DNA of 64,000 nt from Anaerobacterium chartisolvens. Its GTDB lineage: Bacteria > Bacillota > Clostridia > Acetivibrionales > DSM-27016. Shown one piece after another: positions 8,770 to 17,176 of this stretch (positions within the stretch are counted from its first letter, which is position 1; each line of letters starts with the position of its first letter). The stretch covers positions 175,385-239,384 of the forward strand of contig NZ_QPJT01000002.1 in the NCBI RefSeq assembly GCF_003337415.1. The letters are read 5' to 3'. Below the pieces are notes generated by a model. It did not search any database. It was given only the letters and a program-made list of their open reading frames with translations, and was not told the origin of the DNA. The translations under genes were made by a program, and so were the position numbers.

Positions 8770-9614
8770 GTAAGTTTGAAAATAAGGTTGATTTTGCTTT
8801 TATTTTCTCAGTATCAAATGCAAATCCGAACGGTGATCCCTTGAACGGCAACAGACCAAGGGAAAACTATGAGGGCTACGGAGAGGTTTCGGACGTGTGC
8901 ATTAAAAGAAAAATTCGTAATCGACTTATAGATATGGGACAGAAGGTTTTTGTCCAGTCGGATGATAAGTGCGTGGACGGATTCAAGAGCCTAAAAGATA
9001 GGGCCAATGCTTGTGAGGGATTAAATAAGGCTAAAAAGGACAGGGATGTATATGCAAGAGCTGCATGTGAAGAATGGATTGATGTACGGAGCTTCGGACA
9101 AGTATTTGCCTTTAAAGGCGGGGAGGATGTATCAGTAGGAGTAAGGGGACCCGTTTCCCTTCATCCTGCTTTCAGTGCTTCTCCTATTGATATAGAATCA
9201 ATCCAGATTACAAAGAGTGTCAATAGCGTGACTGGTGAAAAGAAATCCTCCGATACGATGGGAATGAAGCACAGGGTAAATTTCGGACTATATACCTGTT
9301 ATGGAAGCATTAACTGCCAGCTTGCAGAGAGAACAGGGTTTTCGGAGGAGGACGCAGAGCTAATAAAAAAGGCATTAATTTCTTTATTCGATAATGATAG
9401 CTCTTCGGCAAGACCCGACGGAAGCATGGAGATTTGCAAGGTATACTGGTGGAGGCACAATTGCAGAAGCGGACAGTATTCCTCCGCAAAGGTTCATAGA
9501 TGCTTGAAGGTTTCACCGAAGGAAGGGGTTGCAAGTCCCAAAAGCTTTGGAGACTATGAAATAACTGTTGATCGGCTGGAAGGCCTGGAGATGAAGGAGT
9601 ACAATGGAATATAA
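8766..9614 (+). CDS. cas7: Cas7c (Csd2), crRNA-binding backbone subunit
   Basis: 282 residues, with the N-terminal NANPNGDPLNGNRPR motif typical of Csd2/Cas7 proteins. It also has VRGPVSLHPAFS and a conserved central IQITKSVNS segment. Multiple copies form the helical backbone of Cascade on the crRNA. Start and stop overlap the neighbouring cas genes (4 bp and 11 bp), indicating translational coupling. Confidence 0.95.
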   Translation: MSKFENKVDFAFIFSVSNANPNGDPLNGNRPRENYEGYGEVSDVCIKRKIRNRLIDMGQKVFVQSDDKCVDGFKSLKDRANACEGLNKAKKDRDVYARAACEEWIDVRSFGQVFAFKGGEDVSVGVRGPVSLHPAFSASPIDIESIQITKSVNSVTGEKKSSDTMGMKHRVNFGLYTCYGSINCQLAERTGFSEEDAELIKKALISLFDNDSSSARPDGSMEICKVYWWRHNCRSGQYSSAKVHRCLKVSPKEGVASPKSFGDYEITVDRLEGLEMKEYNGI

Positions 9615-10266
9615 TGAGGATGACTATCTCCTGCTTTCTGGGATACAGCACTTCGCCTTCTGCCGCAGGCAGTGGGCTCTTATCCACATCGAGCAGCAGT
9701 GGCAGGAAAACCTGCGGACGGTAGAGGGTAATATCCTTCACGAAAGGGCGCACAACGAAAAGCTCAGTGAAAAGCGAAAAGGGTTGCTCATTACCCGGGG
9801 AATGGCGATTGCCTCAAGAGAGCTTGGGTTGTCTGGCTGCTGCGATGTTGTGGAGTTTCACAAGGACGAAGGGGGAGTGGAGCTTTTCGGGCAGAATGGC
9901 AGGTTCCTGCCGGTGCCTGTAGAATACAAGAGAGGGAAGCCCAAAAAGGACATGGCGGATGAGCTGCAGTTGTGCGCTCAGGCCATGTGCCTTGAGGAAA
10001 TGCTGGTATCCCATATACCAGATGGGTACATGTTCTACGGAGAAACCAAGCACAGACTTCAGGTGGAGTTTGGAGAGGACTTAAGAGGCATGGTGAAGGA
10101 AATTTCCGGGCAAATGCATGAGCTGTATCGCAGGAGGCACACTCCAAAAGTAAAAACAGGCAGCTTTTGCAGGGCGTGTTCGCTTAAGGAATTATGCCTG
10201 CCTAAGCTCTGCAAGGCAAAAAATGCATCGGAATACATAAAGGGCAGAATTGGGGGAGAGCAATGA
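9604..10266 (+). CDS. cas4: Cas4 RecB-like nuclease
   Basis: 220 residues. An N-terminal cysteine in HFAFCRRQWAL and a C-terminal cluster CRACSLKELCLPKLC provide the four cysteines of the iron-sulphur site. The RecB core includes GNILHERAH and VEYKRGKPK. Cas4 trims prespacers and sets PAM and orientation during adaptation together with Cas1-Cas2. It sits directly before cas1 with a 4-bp overlap. Confidence 0.94.
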   Translation: MEYNEDDYLLLSGIQHFAFCRRQWALIHIEQQWQENLRTVEGNILHERAHNEKLSEKRKGLLITRGMAIASRELGLSGCCDVVEFHKDEGGVELFGQNGRFLPVPVEYKRGKPKKDMADELQLCAQAMCLEEMLVSHIPDGYMFYGETKHRLQVEFGEDLRGMVKEISGQMHELYRRRHTPKVKTGSFCRACSLKELCLPKLCKAKNASEYIKGRIGGEQ

Positions 10267-11294
10267 GAAAGCTGCTTAACACTCTTTACATAATAACTCC
10301 CGACAATTACCTTGCATTAGACGGAGAGACAGTACTGATACGAAAAAACGAGGAGACTGTAAAAAGGCTGCCTTTGCACAATCTGGAGGCCATTGTTACC
10401 TTCGGGTATACGGGGGCAAGCCCCGCGCTTATGGGAGCGTGTGCGAAGAGAAGCATCGACTTAAGCTTCTTGACACCGTCGGGAAGGTTCCTTGCGCGAG
10501 TGGTGGGTGAGAGCCGGGGAAACGTTACACTGAGGAAGGAGCAGTACCGCATATCCGACAGCGAAGAGAAAAGCTGTGCCGTCGCGAGGAATTTTATTAT
10601 CGGGAAAATATACAACGCAAAATGGATACTGGAAAGGGCCGCCAGAGATCACGGTATGCGGCTTGATGCGGAACGTCTGAAAAAGGTTTCCTCCATGCTG
10701 ACAAAGAAGCTCGAGGAAGTGGTATACTGCGGGGAGCTTGAACAGCTCCGTGGTATTGAGGGAAATGCCGCAAATATGTATTTCGGTGAATTTGACGGGC
10801 TTATTTTGCAGCAGAGGGAATCTTTCTATTTTAATGGGAGGAATAAACGTCCTCCCACCGACAACGTAAATGCGTTGCTTTCATTCACATATACGCTTCT
10901 TGCGAGAGACTGTGCAGCCGCACTGGAAGCTGTGGGGCTGGATGCTTATGTGGGCTTCCTGCACAGGGACAGGCCGGGGAGAGCCTCGCTTGCGTTGGAT
11001 TTAATGGAGGAGCTGAGGTGCTTGGTTGCCGACAGGTTTGTGCTTTCGCTTATCAACAAGAAGGCAATCAACGGTGAGGGCTTTGTAAAGAGGGAAAACG
11101 GCGCCGTAATTATGGAGGATGAGACGCGGAAAACGGTACTGGCTGCATGGCAGGAAAGGAAAAGGGAGCAGATGACGCATCCGTTTCTGGACGAAAAGGT
11201 GGAGTGGGGGCTTGTGCCATATGTGCAGGCGACTCTTCTGGCAAGGTTCCTGCGGGGGGATCTGGATGAATATCCTCCTCTGATGTGGAAATGA
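10263..11294 (+). CDS. cas1: Cas1 integrase (type I-C)
   Basis: 343 residues. The expected metal ligands are visible: Glu in RGIEGNAANMYF, His in GFLHRDRPGR and Asp in LALDLMEELR. Cas1 catalyses spacer integration with Cas2. Its ATGA overlap with cas4 shows tight coupling. Confidence 0.96.
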   Translation: MRKLLNTLYIITPDNYLALDGETVLIRKNEETVKRLPLHNLEAIVTFGYTGASPALMGACAKRSIDLSFLTPSGRFLARVVGESRGNVTLRKEQYRISDSEEKSCAVARNFIIGKIYNAKWILERAARDHGMRLDAERLKKVSSMLTKKLEEVVYCGELEQLRGIEGNAANMYFGEFDGLILQQRESFYFNGRNKRPPTDNVNALLSFTYTLLARDCAAALEAVGLDAYVGFLHRDRPGRASLALDLMEELRCLVADRFVLSLINKKAINGEGFVKRENGAVIMEDETRKTVLAAWQERKREQMTHPFLDEKVEWGLVPYVQATLLARFLRGDLDEYPPLMWK

Positions 11295-11305
11295 GGTGAT
11301 ATTGT

Positions 11306-11596
11306 TTGCTGGTACTGATAACATATGATGTTAATACTGAAACTGCTGCGGGCAGAAAGCGGCTGCACAACGTGGCGAAGCAGTGTAAAAACTACGGGCA
11401 GCGTGTGCAGAATTCGGTGTTTGAGTGTATTCTGGATGCGGCTAAATGCCGGGAGGTTCAAAATAAGCTTGAGGGGATAATAGACAAGAAAAAGGACAGT
11501 CTGAGATTTTACTATCTGGGGGACAATTATCGGAGCAAGGTTGAGCACATAGGAGCAAAACCGGGAGTTGATATTGAGGGGACACTTATTCTTTAG
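11306..11596 (+). CDS. cas2: Cas2 adaptation protein
   Basis: 96 residues, started from TTG at 11306, which places MLVLITYDV at the N-terminus as expected for Cas2. A GAGGTGAT site (11293-11300) supports it. The ferredoxin-like fold is suggested by YDVNTE, RVQNSVFEC and the C-terminal GTLIL strand. It bridges two Cas1 dimers in the integration complex. It is the last cas gene; the array lies 172 bp downstream. Confidence 0.95.
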   Translation: MLVLITYDVNTETAAGRKRLHNVAKQCKNYGQRVQNSVFECILDAAKCREVQNKLEGIIDKKKDSLRFYYLGDNYRSKVEHIGAKPGVDIEGTLIL

Positions 11597-11768
11597 TGCG
11601 AATGTGAAGCGATCATAAAATCCCACGGGACATTCGCACCTAAAAAAATGTCGGATTAAAGTGTAATTTGGAAGGCATATAGGAATATTTTTGTGAATTG
11701 TGTTCATTTTGCTATAAAATTTGTGGATATTGCACAAGAGAGGCAATGTAAAATTGTGCAATTTCGCT
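11596..11768 (+). promoter_or_regulatory. CRISPR leader region
   Basis: This stretch between cas2 and the first repeat is AT-rich. It starts with a 10-bp inverted repeat GTGCGAATGT (11596-11605) / ACATTCGCAC (11630-11639). A TTGTGA (11691-11696) - 16 bp - TATAAA (11713-11718) pair could drive the array on the plus strand. The stem next to cas2 resembles one I recall from other type I-C leaders. Confidence 0.6.
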
Positions 11769-12068
11769 GTCGTTCCCCGTATGGGGAGTGTGGATTGAAA
11801 TTCTTACTGCGGCTTTTGGGGTGTCGGCAAAAGAAGGTCGTTCCCCGTATGGGGAGTGTGGATTGAAATAAAAAATGAATTTGTTTATGACATAAATTAT
11901 ATAGTCGTTCCCCGTATGGGGAGTGTGGATTGAAATAGGCAAGAGACATTACGGTGACCCCGGCAATGATGTCGCTCCCCGTATGGGGAGTGTGGATTGA
12001 AATGCGCGCGGTAGTGCCAAAACAAACAGGTGAGTTGTCGCTCCCCGTATGGGGAGTGTGGGTGTAAA
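11769..12068 (+). CRISPR. Type I-C CRISPR array, 5 repeats, 4 spacers
   Basis: 32-nt repeats begin at 11769, 11837, 11904, 11971 and 12037. Each starts GTCG(T/C)TCCCCGTATGGGG and ends GTGGATTGAAA; the next base is T after the first four. Spacers are 34-36 nt. Repeats 1-3 have GTCGTTCC and repeats 4-5 have GTCGCTCC. The fifth is degenerate at its 3' end (GGTGTAAA instead of GATTGAAA) and runs directly into REP-like sequence. The internal palindrome and GAAA end match the adjacent I-C cas genes. Confidence 0.97.
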
Positions 12069-12100
12069 AAGGGACGCTCCCTACCTTAGAACATTTGTTC

Positions 12101-12129
12101 TTGACAGATTATGCCTAATCTTATATAAT
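12101..12129 (+). promoter_or_regulatory. Consensus promoter of the RAYT gene
   Basis: TTGACA (12101-12106), a 17-bp spacer and TATAAT (12124-12129) form an exact sigma-70/SigA consensus, 21 bp before the start codon. Confidence 0.85.
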
Positions 12130-12149
12130 AGACCCAAGAGGTGGGTATA

Positions 12150-13073
12150 ATGCCAAGAGCAGCAAGGAAAAAATCTGAAGAATGCATGTATCATATCATG
12201 TCTAGAAGCATAAGCGAGATAGACCTTTTCCAGTGCGACGAGGATAAGGACTACTATCTTGCCCTGCTTAAGCGGTATAAAGATAAATACTACTGTAAAA
12301 TATACGCTTATACCCTTATGGATAATCATGTACATATTTATATAAACCCTTGCGGATATGACATATCGTTATTCATGCGCTGCCTCAACAATGCCTATGT
12401 CGCGTACTTCAACAGGAAATACAACCGCCATGGGCACCTGTATCAGGGCAGGTTCGCGAGCTCTATAGTAGACAGTGATACATACAGCCTGACACTGTCG
12501 GCATATATCCACAACAACGCTAAGGATTTGCCTGAATACGCTGGAAGAGAGGAGTTTTACAGGTATTCATCCTACGGGATATATACGGGGCTCAGGAAGG
12601 ATCTTGAAGAAATAGTGGACGTAAGCTTTATACTTGCTCACTTTGGCGTGGACAAAAAAGCAGCACGGGAAAAATACAGGGCTTTTACAGAGTCAATGAG
12701 AGATACCGGCATAATGAAGGAAGTGGATGCCAGTATTATAAGGGCATACACTGAAAATGTATACAACAGTGAAAAACGCTATATTGTAAGGAATAGAGCT
12801 CCTGAGGAGATAATGCGAAAGGTAGGACAATTTCTTGGGGAAAGACTTGAAGAATGCTTAAGAAGGAAGCACAGCCGCGAAACCAGCAGTAATAGAGCTT
12901 TTGTGACTTATATAATGAGGGTGTTGTGTGGGTATACATATAAAAGCATATGCAAATATATAGGCAATATGTCGGTTGGCGGCGTATCAAGACTATCAAA
13001 TGAGGGATTTAAGCTGCTTAAAGAGAACATACGGTATAACAATGCCTTCAATTCATTAATTCAAATGGGATAG
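12150..13073 (+). CDS. REP-associated tyrosine transposase (RAYT, Y1/HUH family)
   Basis: 307 residues from ATG 12150 (AGAGGTGG site); an upstream GTG at 12141 is less likely. The N-terminal Y1 transposase domain has the HUH motif in DNHVHIYI and a candidate catalytic Tyr in RHGHLYQGRF. The start MPRAARKKSEECMYHIMSRS is typical of the family. The C-terminal ~140 residues look like a helical DNA-binding extension. RAYTs are single-copy relatives of IS200/IS605 transposases that act on REP sequences; matching motifs flank this gene and recur in the window. Confidence 0.88.
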   Translation: MPRAARKKSEECMYHIMSRSISEIDLFQCDEDKDYYLALLKRYKDKYYCKIYAYTLMDNHVHIYINPCGYDISLFMRCLNNAYVAYFNRKYNRHGHLYQGRFASSIVDSDTYSLTLSAYIHNNAKDLPEYAGREEFYRYSSYGIYTGLRKDLEEIVDVSFILAHFGVDKKAAREKYRAFTESMRDTGIMKEVDASIIRAYTENVYNSEKRYIVRNRAPEEIMRKVGQFLGERLEECLRRKHSRETSSNRAFVTYIMRVLCGYTYKSICKYIGNMSVGGVSRLSNEGFKLLKENIRYNNAFNSLIQMG

Positions 13074-13307
13074 ACTTTAAGGTAAAGCTTTGAAGACGAT
13101 TTACATTTCTAAATAGGCCATGCATAGGATGTAGCGGTCTGTTTTTGCTGTGCCTAAAGCAATCTTCAAAAAACTAAGGTACTTAATAAAAGGAGCATTC
13201 TCTAAAATGAACATCACCAAGTTGCAAGAAGCACCCCCTCATTTACTATTTTCCTCCATTTATCTGATGCCAAAACAGAAGCGTCCCCCTTCCTTCCCCT
13301 TCCCCGT

Positions 13308-13336
13308 TTGACACAATATATTGCATATGATAATAT
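13308..13336 (+). promoter_or_regulatory. Candidate promoter of the cobalamin-riboswitch operon
   Basis: TTGACA (13308-13313), 17 bp, TAATAT (13331-13336), about 25 bp before the riboswitch. Confidence 0.55.
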
Positions 13337-13361
13337 GGTAAAAACTAAATATTGGAACGAA

Positions 13362-13533
13362 TAGGTGCTGTATGAATTGTATGAATTGTATGGATTAAAA
13401 GGGAAGACGGGTGCAAATCCCGCGCGGTCACGCCGCTGTAAAAGACGAGTTCTCTGTATATGCCACTGCGAAGCCGGGAAGGTGAGGAGAATGATGACGC
13501 TTGAGCCAGAAGACCTGCCTGTTTGTGTATCAC
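13362..13533 (+). promoter_or_regulatory. Cobalamin (AdoCbl) riboswitch
   Basis: Characteristic blocks occur in order: TAGGTGCTG at the 5' end, AAGGGAAGACGGGTGCAAATC, GCGGTCACGCCGCTGTA, GCCACTG (within the B12 box) and GAAGCCGGGAAGG, then AGCCAGAAGACCTGCC. A 9-bp unit TGTATGAAT is present three times (13369-13395) in the P2 region. It precedes the BtuF-like gene, and B12-dependent repression is expected. Confidence 0.92.
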
Positions 13534-13560
13534 CGTAAACTCTACGAGCGATAGGGGGTG

Positions 13561-13585
13561 CCGCGTATTATTACGCATGGTTTTT
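13561..13585 (+). terminator. Riboswitch-associated hairpin/terminator
   Basis: GCGTA-TTAT-TACGC followed by ATGG and TTTTT, between the aptamer and the first gene. It probably acts as the expression platform. A second weak hairpin (about 13600-13628) follows. Confidence 0.5.
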
Positions 13586-13668
13586 AATAGTATGTCTGAC
13601 CTCTCGACTGTTTATGTTGGGAGGTTTTGGTGTTTCGTTGCAAAAATATGCAGAATGGAGTGTTAAGC

Positions 13669-14613
13669 ATGTTGAAAAAAAGATTGCTGCTTTTTATTTT
13701 AGGGGTTGTAATGGCGCTGTCATTTATAGGATGCTCTGATACAGACATCTTAAATGATAGTACAGGAGAAAAAAGCAACGGCACAGTCACAAATTCTTTT
13801 CCAATTACAGTTACCGATTCGTACGACAGGCGGATTGAAATAACCGCTGAGCCACAAAGAGTAATATCTATTGCTCCTAATATTACAGAAATAGTATTTT
13901 CATTGGACAGGTCGGAAAAGCTTGTAGGACGCTCGGAATACTGCGACTTTCCAGAGGAGGCAGCGGACATTGCTTCAATAGGATCTCTTACAGAGCCGAG
14001 CATTGAGAGGATCGCAGAGCTTAAGCCGGATCTTGTGATAGCATCAACGCATTTTGCCAAAGAGACGGTTCAAACGCTGGAGGAGCTGGGCATTAAGGTT
14101 GCCGTCTTTTACGGGGAGGAAAGCTTTGAAGGCGTATATGATACCATCCGAAAAGTGGGCACTGTGCTTGACGCAAAAGAAAATGCCGAAAAGCTTGTTT
14201 CTGAAATGAAAATAAAGGTTCAGAATGTGCTTGACAAGGTAGCGGACAAGCCTAAGCCAAGTGTTTATTATGTTGTTTCATTCGGAAAAACAGGGGATTA
14301 TACCGCAGGTGGGGACACCTTTATAGGGAATATGCTTGAAATGGCCGGGGGCAGGAATACGGCAGACGATGTTACGGGATGGGCGTACAGCCTTGAAAAG
14401 CTCATCGAACAGAAGCCTGAGATTATTATATGCTCAAAATACTATAACTCAAAGCAGGGAATAGAGAATACCAACGGATATAAGGAATTAGAGGCGGTAA
14501 AGGCGGGTAGGCTGTATGAGATTGACAACAATCTTCTTGACAGGCAGGGCCCCAGGCTTGCCCAAGGACTTGAGGAGCTTGCACGGATAATTCATTCTGA
14601 GGTGTTTAAATAA
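13669..14613 (+). CDS. btuF: BtuF-like cobalamin-binding lipoprotein
   Basis: Start taken at ATG 13669 (314 residues) because it begins the lipoprotein signal MLKKRLLLFILGVVMALSFI with lipobox SFIGC; the longer frame from 13627 has no signal at its start. The mature part is a class III (TroA/BtuF type) binding protein, with RVISIAPNITEIVFSL, IGSLTEPSIERIAELKPDLV and RQGPRLAQGLEELARII. It would capture corrinoid outside the membrane for BtuCD. The cobalamin riboswitch directly upstream supports B12 rather than iron-siderophore uptake. Confidence 0.85.
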   Translation: MLKKRLLLFILGVVMALSFIGCSDTDILNDSTGEKSNGTVTNSFPITVTDSYDRRIEITAEPQRVISIAPNITEIVFSLDRSEKLVGRSEYCDFPEEAADIASIGSLTEPSIERIAELKPDLVIASTHFAKETVQTLEELGIKVAVFYGEESFEGVYDTIRKVGTVLDAKENAEKLVSEMKIKVQNVLDKVADKPKPSVYYVVSFGKTGDYTAGGDTFIGNMLEMAGGRNTADDVTGWAYSLEKLIEQKPEIIICSKYYNSKQGIENTNGYKELEAVKAGRLYEIDNNLLDRQGPRLAQGLEELARIIHSEVFK

Positions 14614-14619
14614 AGAGGT

Positions 14620-15687
14620 GTGAAAAATAAAATGACTTTTGTTAAAAAGAGACGCAGCTTAAGACTGGCTTTTGTATTTTCAGCCGTTGTGCTGGCGGCT
14701 TTGATTATTTTTTCCGCTGCCACGGGTGCCGCCAATATATCCTTTATTAAGGCTATGAGAATTATGCTGCACAGCATACCGCTTGCAGGAGGACTGATAC
14801 CGTCAGGTGATATAGATACTGCCTACAGCATGATCGTGTTAAATATCAGGCTGCCTCGAATTATTCTTTCCGCTTTGGTTGGAGCGGGACTTTCAGTAGT
14901 AGGAGCGGTGCTTCAGGGTATGTTTAAAAACCCCATGGCGGATCCGTATGTACTGGGTATATCCTCAGGTGCTTCTCTTGGCGCTTCTATTGCCATAGCG
15001 TTAGGGTTGGAGTATGCATTTTTGGGAGTCGGCATTATAACGGTGTTTGCTTTTATAGGCTCAGTATTAACTATGATTTGCGTGTATTCCATAGCAAGGG
15101 TGGAGGGCAGAGTTCCTTCAACTACGCTGCTGCTCGCCGGAATAGCCTTCGGCTTTATGCTGTCGTCACTGGTCTCAATCATGATGATCTTTAACAGAAA
15201 GCAGGTTGAAAGAATAGTGTTTTGGATAATGGGAAGTGTTTCAGCGGCAAGCTGGAATCAGGTTGCCATTCTGTTTCCCATAGTATTTGCCGGTATCGTT
15301 GTAATAACTGCCTTTGCAAGGGACTTAAACATTATGTCGACAGGTGAGGAAGCCGCTAAAAGCTTGGGTGTTGAGGTTGAGGGAGTGAAAAAATGCCTCC
15401 TGCTTGTGTGCTCTGTGATTGTTGCCGCGTGTGTATCGGTCAGCGGAATCATAGGGTTTGTAGGGCTTATTATACCTCATGCCGTCAGGCTTGTCACCGG
15501 CTCCGATCATAGGGGCTTGCTTCCGCTGTCGGCGGTTGTCGGGGCGGGCTTTATGGTGGCCTGCGATACTATTGCCAGAAATGCCGTTCCCCCTGTGGAA
15601 ATACCTGTAGGAGCAATAACCTCAATTTTTGGAGCCCCATATTTTATACATCTTCTATATAAGAACAAAAAGAAGGTGTTCGGATGA
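14620..15687 (+). CDS. btuC: BtuC-like permease (FecCD family)
   Basis: 355 residues from GTG 14620, 6 bp after btuF, behind AAAGAGG. It has about ten membrane helices and FecCD signatures: LPRIILSALVGAGLSVVGAV, FKNPMADPYVLGISSGASLG and the C-terminal GIIGFVGLIIPHAVRL coupling region. It would form the transmembrane channel for corrinoid import. It overlaps the ATPase gene by 4 bp. Confidence 0.87.
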   Translation: MKNKMTFVKKRRSLRLAFVFSAVVLAALIIFSAATGAANISFIKAMRIMLHSIPLAGGLIPSGDIDTAYSMIVLNIRLPRIILSALVGAGLSVVGAVLQGMFKNPMADPYVLGISSGASLGASIAIALGLEYAFLGVGIITVFAFIGSVLTMICVYSIARVEGRVPSTTLLLAGIAFGFMLSSLVSIMMIFNRKQVERIVFWIMGSVSAASWNQVAILFPIVFAGIVVITAFARDLNIMSTGEEAAKSLGVEVEGVKKCLLLVCSVIVAACVSVSGIIGFVGLIIPHAVRLVTGSDHRGLLPLSAVVGAGFMVACDTIARNAVPPVEIPVGAITSIFGAPYFIHLLYKNKKKVFG

Positions 15688-16484
15688 ATGAGAATAATAA
15701 GCTTCTGATTTCCGTTAAAGGGCTTGATTGGAATTACGGTGAAGACAGGGTATTGGAGAATGTCACGCTTGATTTGTATAGTAACGGCTTTTATGGAATT
15801 ATCGGTCCCAACGGATCGGGCAAAACAACACTGCTTAAAAACATTTCAAGGAGCCTTATAACCAAAAAGGGTAAGGTGTTTTTAAGTGAAAGGGACATAA
15901 CAGAGTTTTCAAATAAGGAGCTGGCAAAGAAAATTTCATATGTGCCTCAGAATACAAATTTGGAGTTTGAATTTTCCGTGACGGACATTGTTTTAATGGG
16001 AAGAAGCCCCTATTTAAAAAGGTTTCAGTGTGAGAGTACTTATGACATGGGTATTGCGAAGTATGCCATGCAAGTTACTGATATATGGCATTTGAGGCAT
16101 AAAAACATAGGAATGGTAAGCGGAGGCGAAAGGCAGAGGGTAATTATTGCGCGCGCGCTGGCTCAGCAAGCGGATGTCATGCTTCTGGACGAGCCTGTGT
16201 CACAATTGGATATTCATCACCAGATAGAGATTCTTGAGATACTAAAGAAATTGACAGAGGATAACAGGCTTACGGTTGTTATGAGCATTCACGATTTGAA
16301 TATGGCGGCACAATACTGTGAAAGACTTATATTGATGGATAAGGGAAGGATATTTAAGGAGGGCGGGCCGCATGAGGTTATAGTGGAAGAAAATATACGC
16401 AGAGTGTATGGCTTAAATGCTTTTATTATGAAAAATCCGCTGACCGACAAGCCTCATTTAATACCCTTGAGGAAAACATGGTGA
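15684..16484 (+). CDS. btuD: BtuD-like ABC transporter ATPase
   Basis: 266 residues. Walker A GPNGSGKTT, Q-loop in SYVPQNT, signature VSGGERQRV, Walker B VMLLDEP and the H-loop His in SIHDLN are all intact. It couples ATP hydrolysis to import through the neighbouring BtuC-like permease. It is the last gene of the riboswitch operon, since a new promoter follows within 5 bp of its stop. Confidence 0.88.
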   Translation: MNENNKLLISVKGLDWNYGEDRVLENVTLDLYSNGFYGIIGPNGSGKTTLLKNISRSLITKKGKVFLSERDITEFSNKELAKKISYVPQNTNLEFEFSVTDIVLMGRSPYLKRFQCESTYDMGIAKYAMQVTDIWHLRHKNIGMVSGGERQRVIIARALAQQADVMLLDEPVSQLDIHHQIEILEILKKLTEDNRLTVVMSIHDLNMAAQYCERLILMDKGRIFKEGGPHEVIVEENIRRVYGLNAFIMKNPLTDKPHLIPLRKTW

Positions 16485-16486
16485 GT

Positions 16487-16515
16487 TTGACACGCTGACT
16501 ATAATATGATAAAGT
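16487..16515 (+). promoter_or_regulatory. Candidate promoter of the fmdE-transporter operon
   Basis: TTGACA (16487-16492), 17 bp, TAAAGT (16510-16515), immediately after the btuD stop. It suggests that the second transporter is a separate transcription unit not governed by the B12 riboswitch. Confidence 0.5.
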
Positions 16516-16577
16516 ATTCGACAGAAACGAAGCCACGAAGGCTTTATTATAATTTTAAATTTTGCTAAGTTAAATTG

Positions 16578-16631
16578 AAACCATGAAGGGATGCCGTAAG
16601 GAGCGGCGCTTTTTGTGGTTTTTATTTTTTC
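16578..16631 (+). promoter_or_regulatory. Leader hairpin with U-tract before the fmdE gene
   Basis: Nested arms AAACCA/TGGTTT (16578-16583, 16616-16621) and GCCG/CGGC (16593-16596, 16604-16607) are followed by TTTATTTTTT, ending just before the ribosome site. A smaller AAGCC/GGCTT hairpin precedes it (16530-16544). The arrangement looks like a transcription attenuator. I did not recognise a known riboswitch class. Confidence 0.45.
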
Positions 16632-16648
16632 ACTACAGGGAGGATAAA

Positions 16649-17173
16649 ATGGATAAGGAATTATGGAAAAAATCAGTGGAGTTTCACGGGCATGAGTGTC
16701 CGGGCCTGGCTATGGGCTTCAAAGCGTGCGAGGCGGCTATGGAAAAGATGGGTATTACGTTTTCTAAGGACGAGGAGGTTGTATGCGTTACCGAAAACGA
16801 TGCCTGCGGTGTGGATGCCATTCAGGTTATCACAGGATGCACCTTCGGCAAGGGCAACCTAATGTATAAAGCCACGGGTAAAATGGCCTTCAGCTTCTTT
16901 AGCAGGACAAGCGGTGAGAGCCTTAGAATGATTGTAAAGCCCTTTAAGGGAGAAATGGATCGCGCACAGCGTCAGCAGTACATATTGAGCTCACCCGTTG
17001 ATGAGGTTTTTAATTTCAGTAAGCCCTCCTTTGGGCTGCCTGAAAAAGCGAGGCTTTTTAATACCGTGGTTTGCGAAATATGCGGTGAGGGTGCGCCTGA
17101 GCATAAAATAAGGATAAATGACGGAAAAAGGGTATGCCTTGACTGCTTCAAGGACTATTCGAGAGGTTGGTAA
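16649..17173 (+). CDS. FmdE-family protein with C-terminal zinc ribbon
   Basis: 174 residues from ATG 16649, behind AGGGAGGATAAA; an upstream in-frame ATG at 16583 lies inside the leader hairpin and is rejected. The N-terminus carries the FmdE signature FHGHECPGLAMGFKA and NDACGVDAIQVITGCTFGKG. The C-terminus has a CEIC...CLDC zinc-binding pair. FmdE domains are named for formylmethanofuran dehydrogenase subunit E but also occur in bacteria without that enzyme. Here the gene heads a second FecCD-type importer operon, so a metal or metal-cofactor role is inferred. Exact function is unknown. Confidence 0.8.
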   Translation: MDKELWKKSVEFHGHECPGLAMGFKACEAAMEKMGITFSKDEEVVCVTENDACGVDAIQVITGCTFGKGNLMYKATGKMAFSFFSRTSGESLRMIVKPFKGEMDRAQRQQYILSSPVDEVFNFSKPSFGLPEKARLFNTVVCEICGEGAPEHKIRINDGKRVCLDCFKDYSRGW

Positions 17174-17176
17174 GCG

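Larger units (their letters stand above)
12071..13290 (+). mobile_element. RAYT transposase unit bounded by REP-like ends
   Basis: GGGACGCTCCC (12071-12081) and its inverted counterpart GAAGCGTCCCCCT (13279-13291) bracket one transposase gene with its own promoter. The left end touches the last CRISPR repeat. The same core recurs at 932, 3472 and 3588, as expected of REP sequences related to a RAYT. An inverted repeat TTTGAAGA (13089-13096) / TCTTCAAA (13163-13170) lies after the gene; otherwise 13074-13307 holds no recognisable gene. Confidence 0.6.

Noticed and set aside
10946-11761. 271-codon minus-strand frame over cas1-cas2
   Set aside because: It lies antisense to intact, overlapping cas genes, has no ribosome site and no recognisable domain.
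11704-11949. Minus-strand reading frames with repeated FNPHSPYGE / SIHTPHTGND peptides
   Set aside because: They are translations of the CRISPR repeats and spacers, not genes.
16487-16648. Second cobalamin or a Moco riboswitch before the FmdE gene
   Set aside because: A GAAGCCACGAAGG stretch recalls a cobalamin block, but the B12 box and other conserved segments are missing, and Moco hallmarks were not found.
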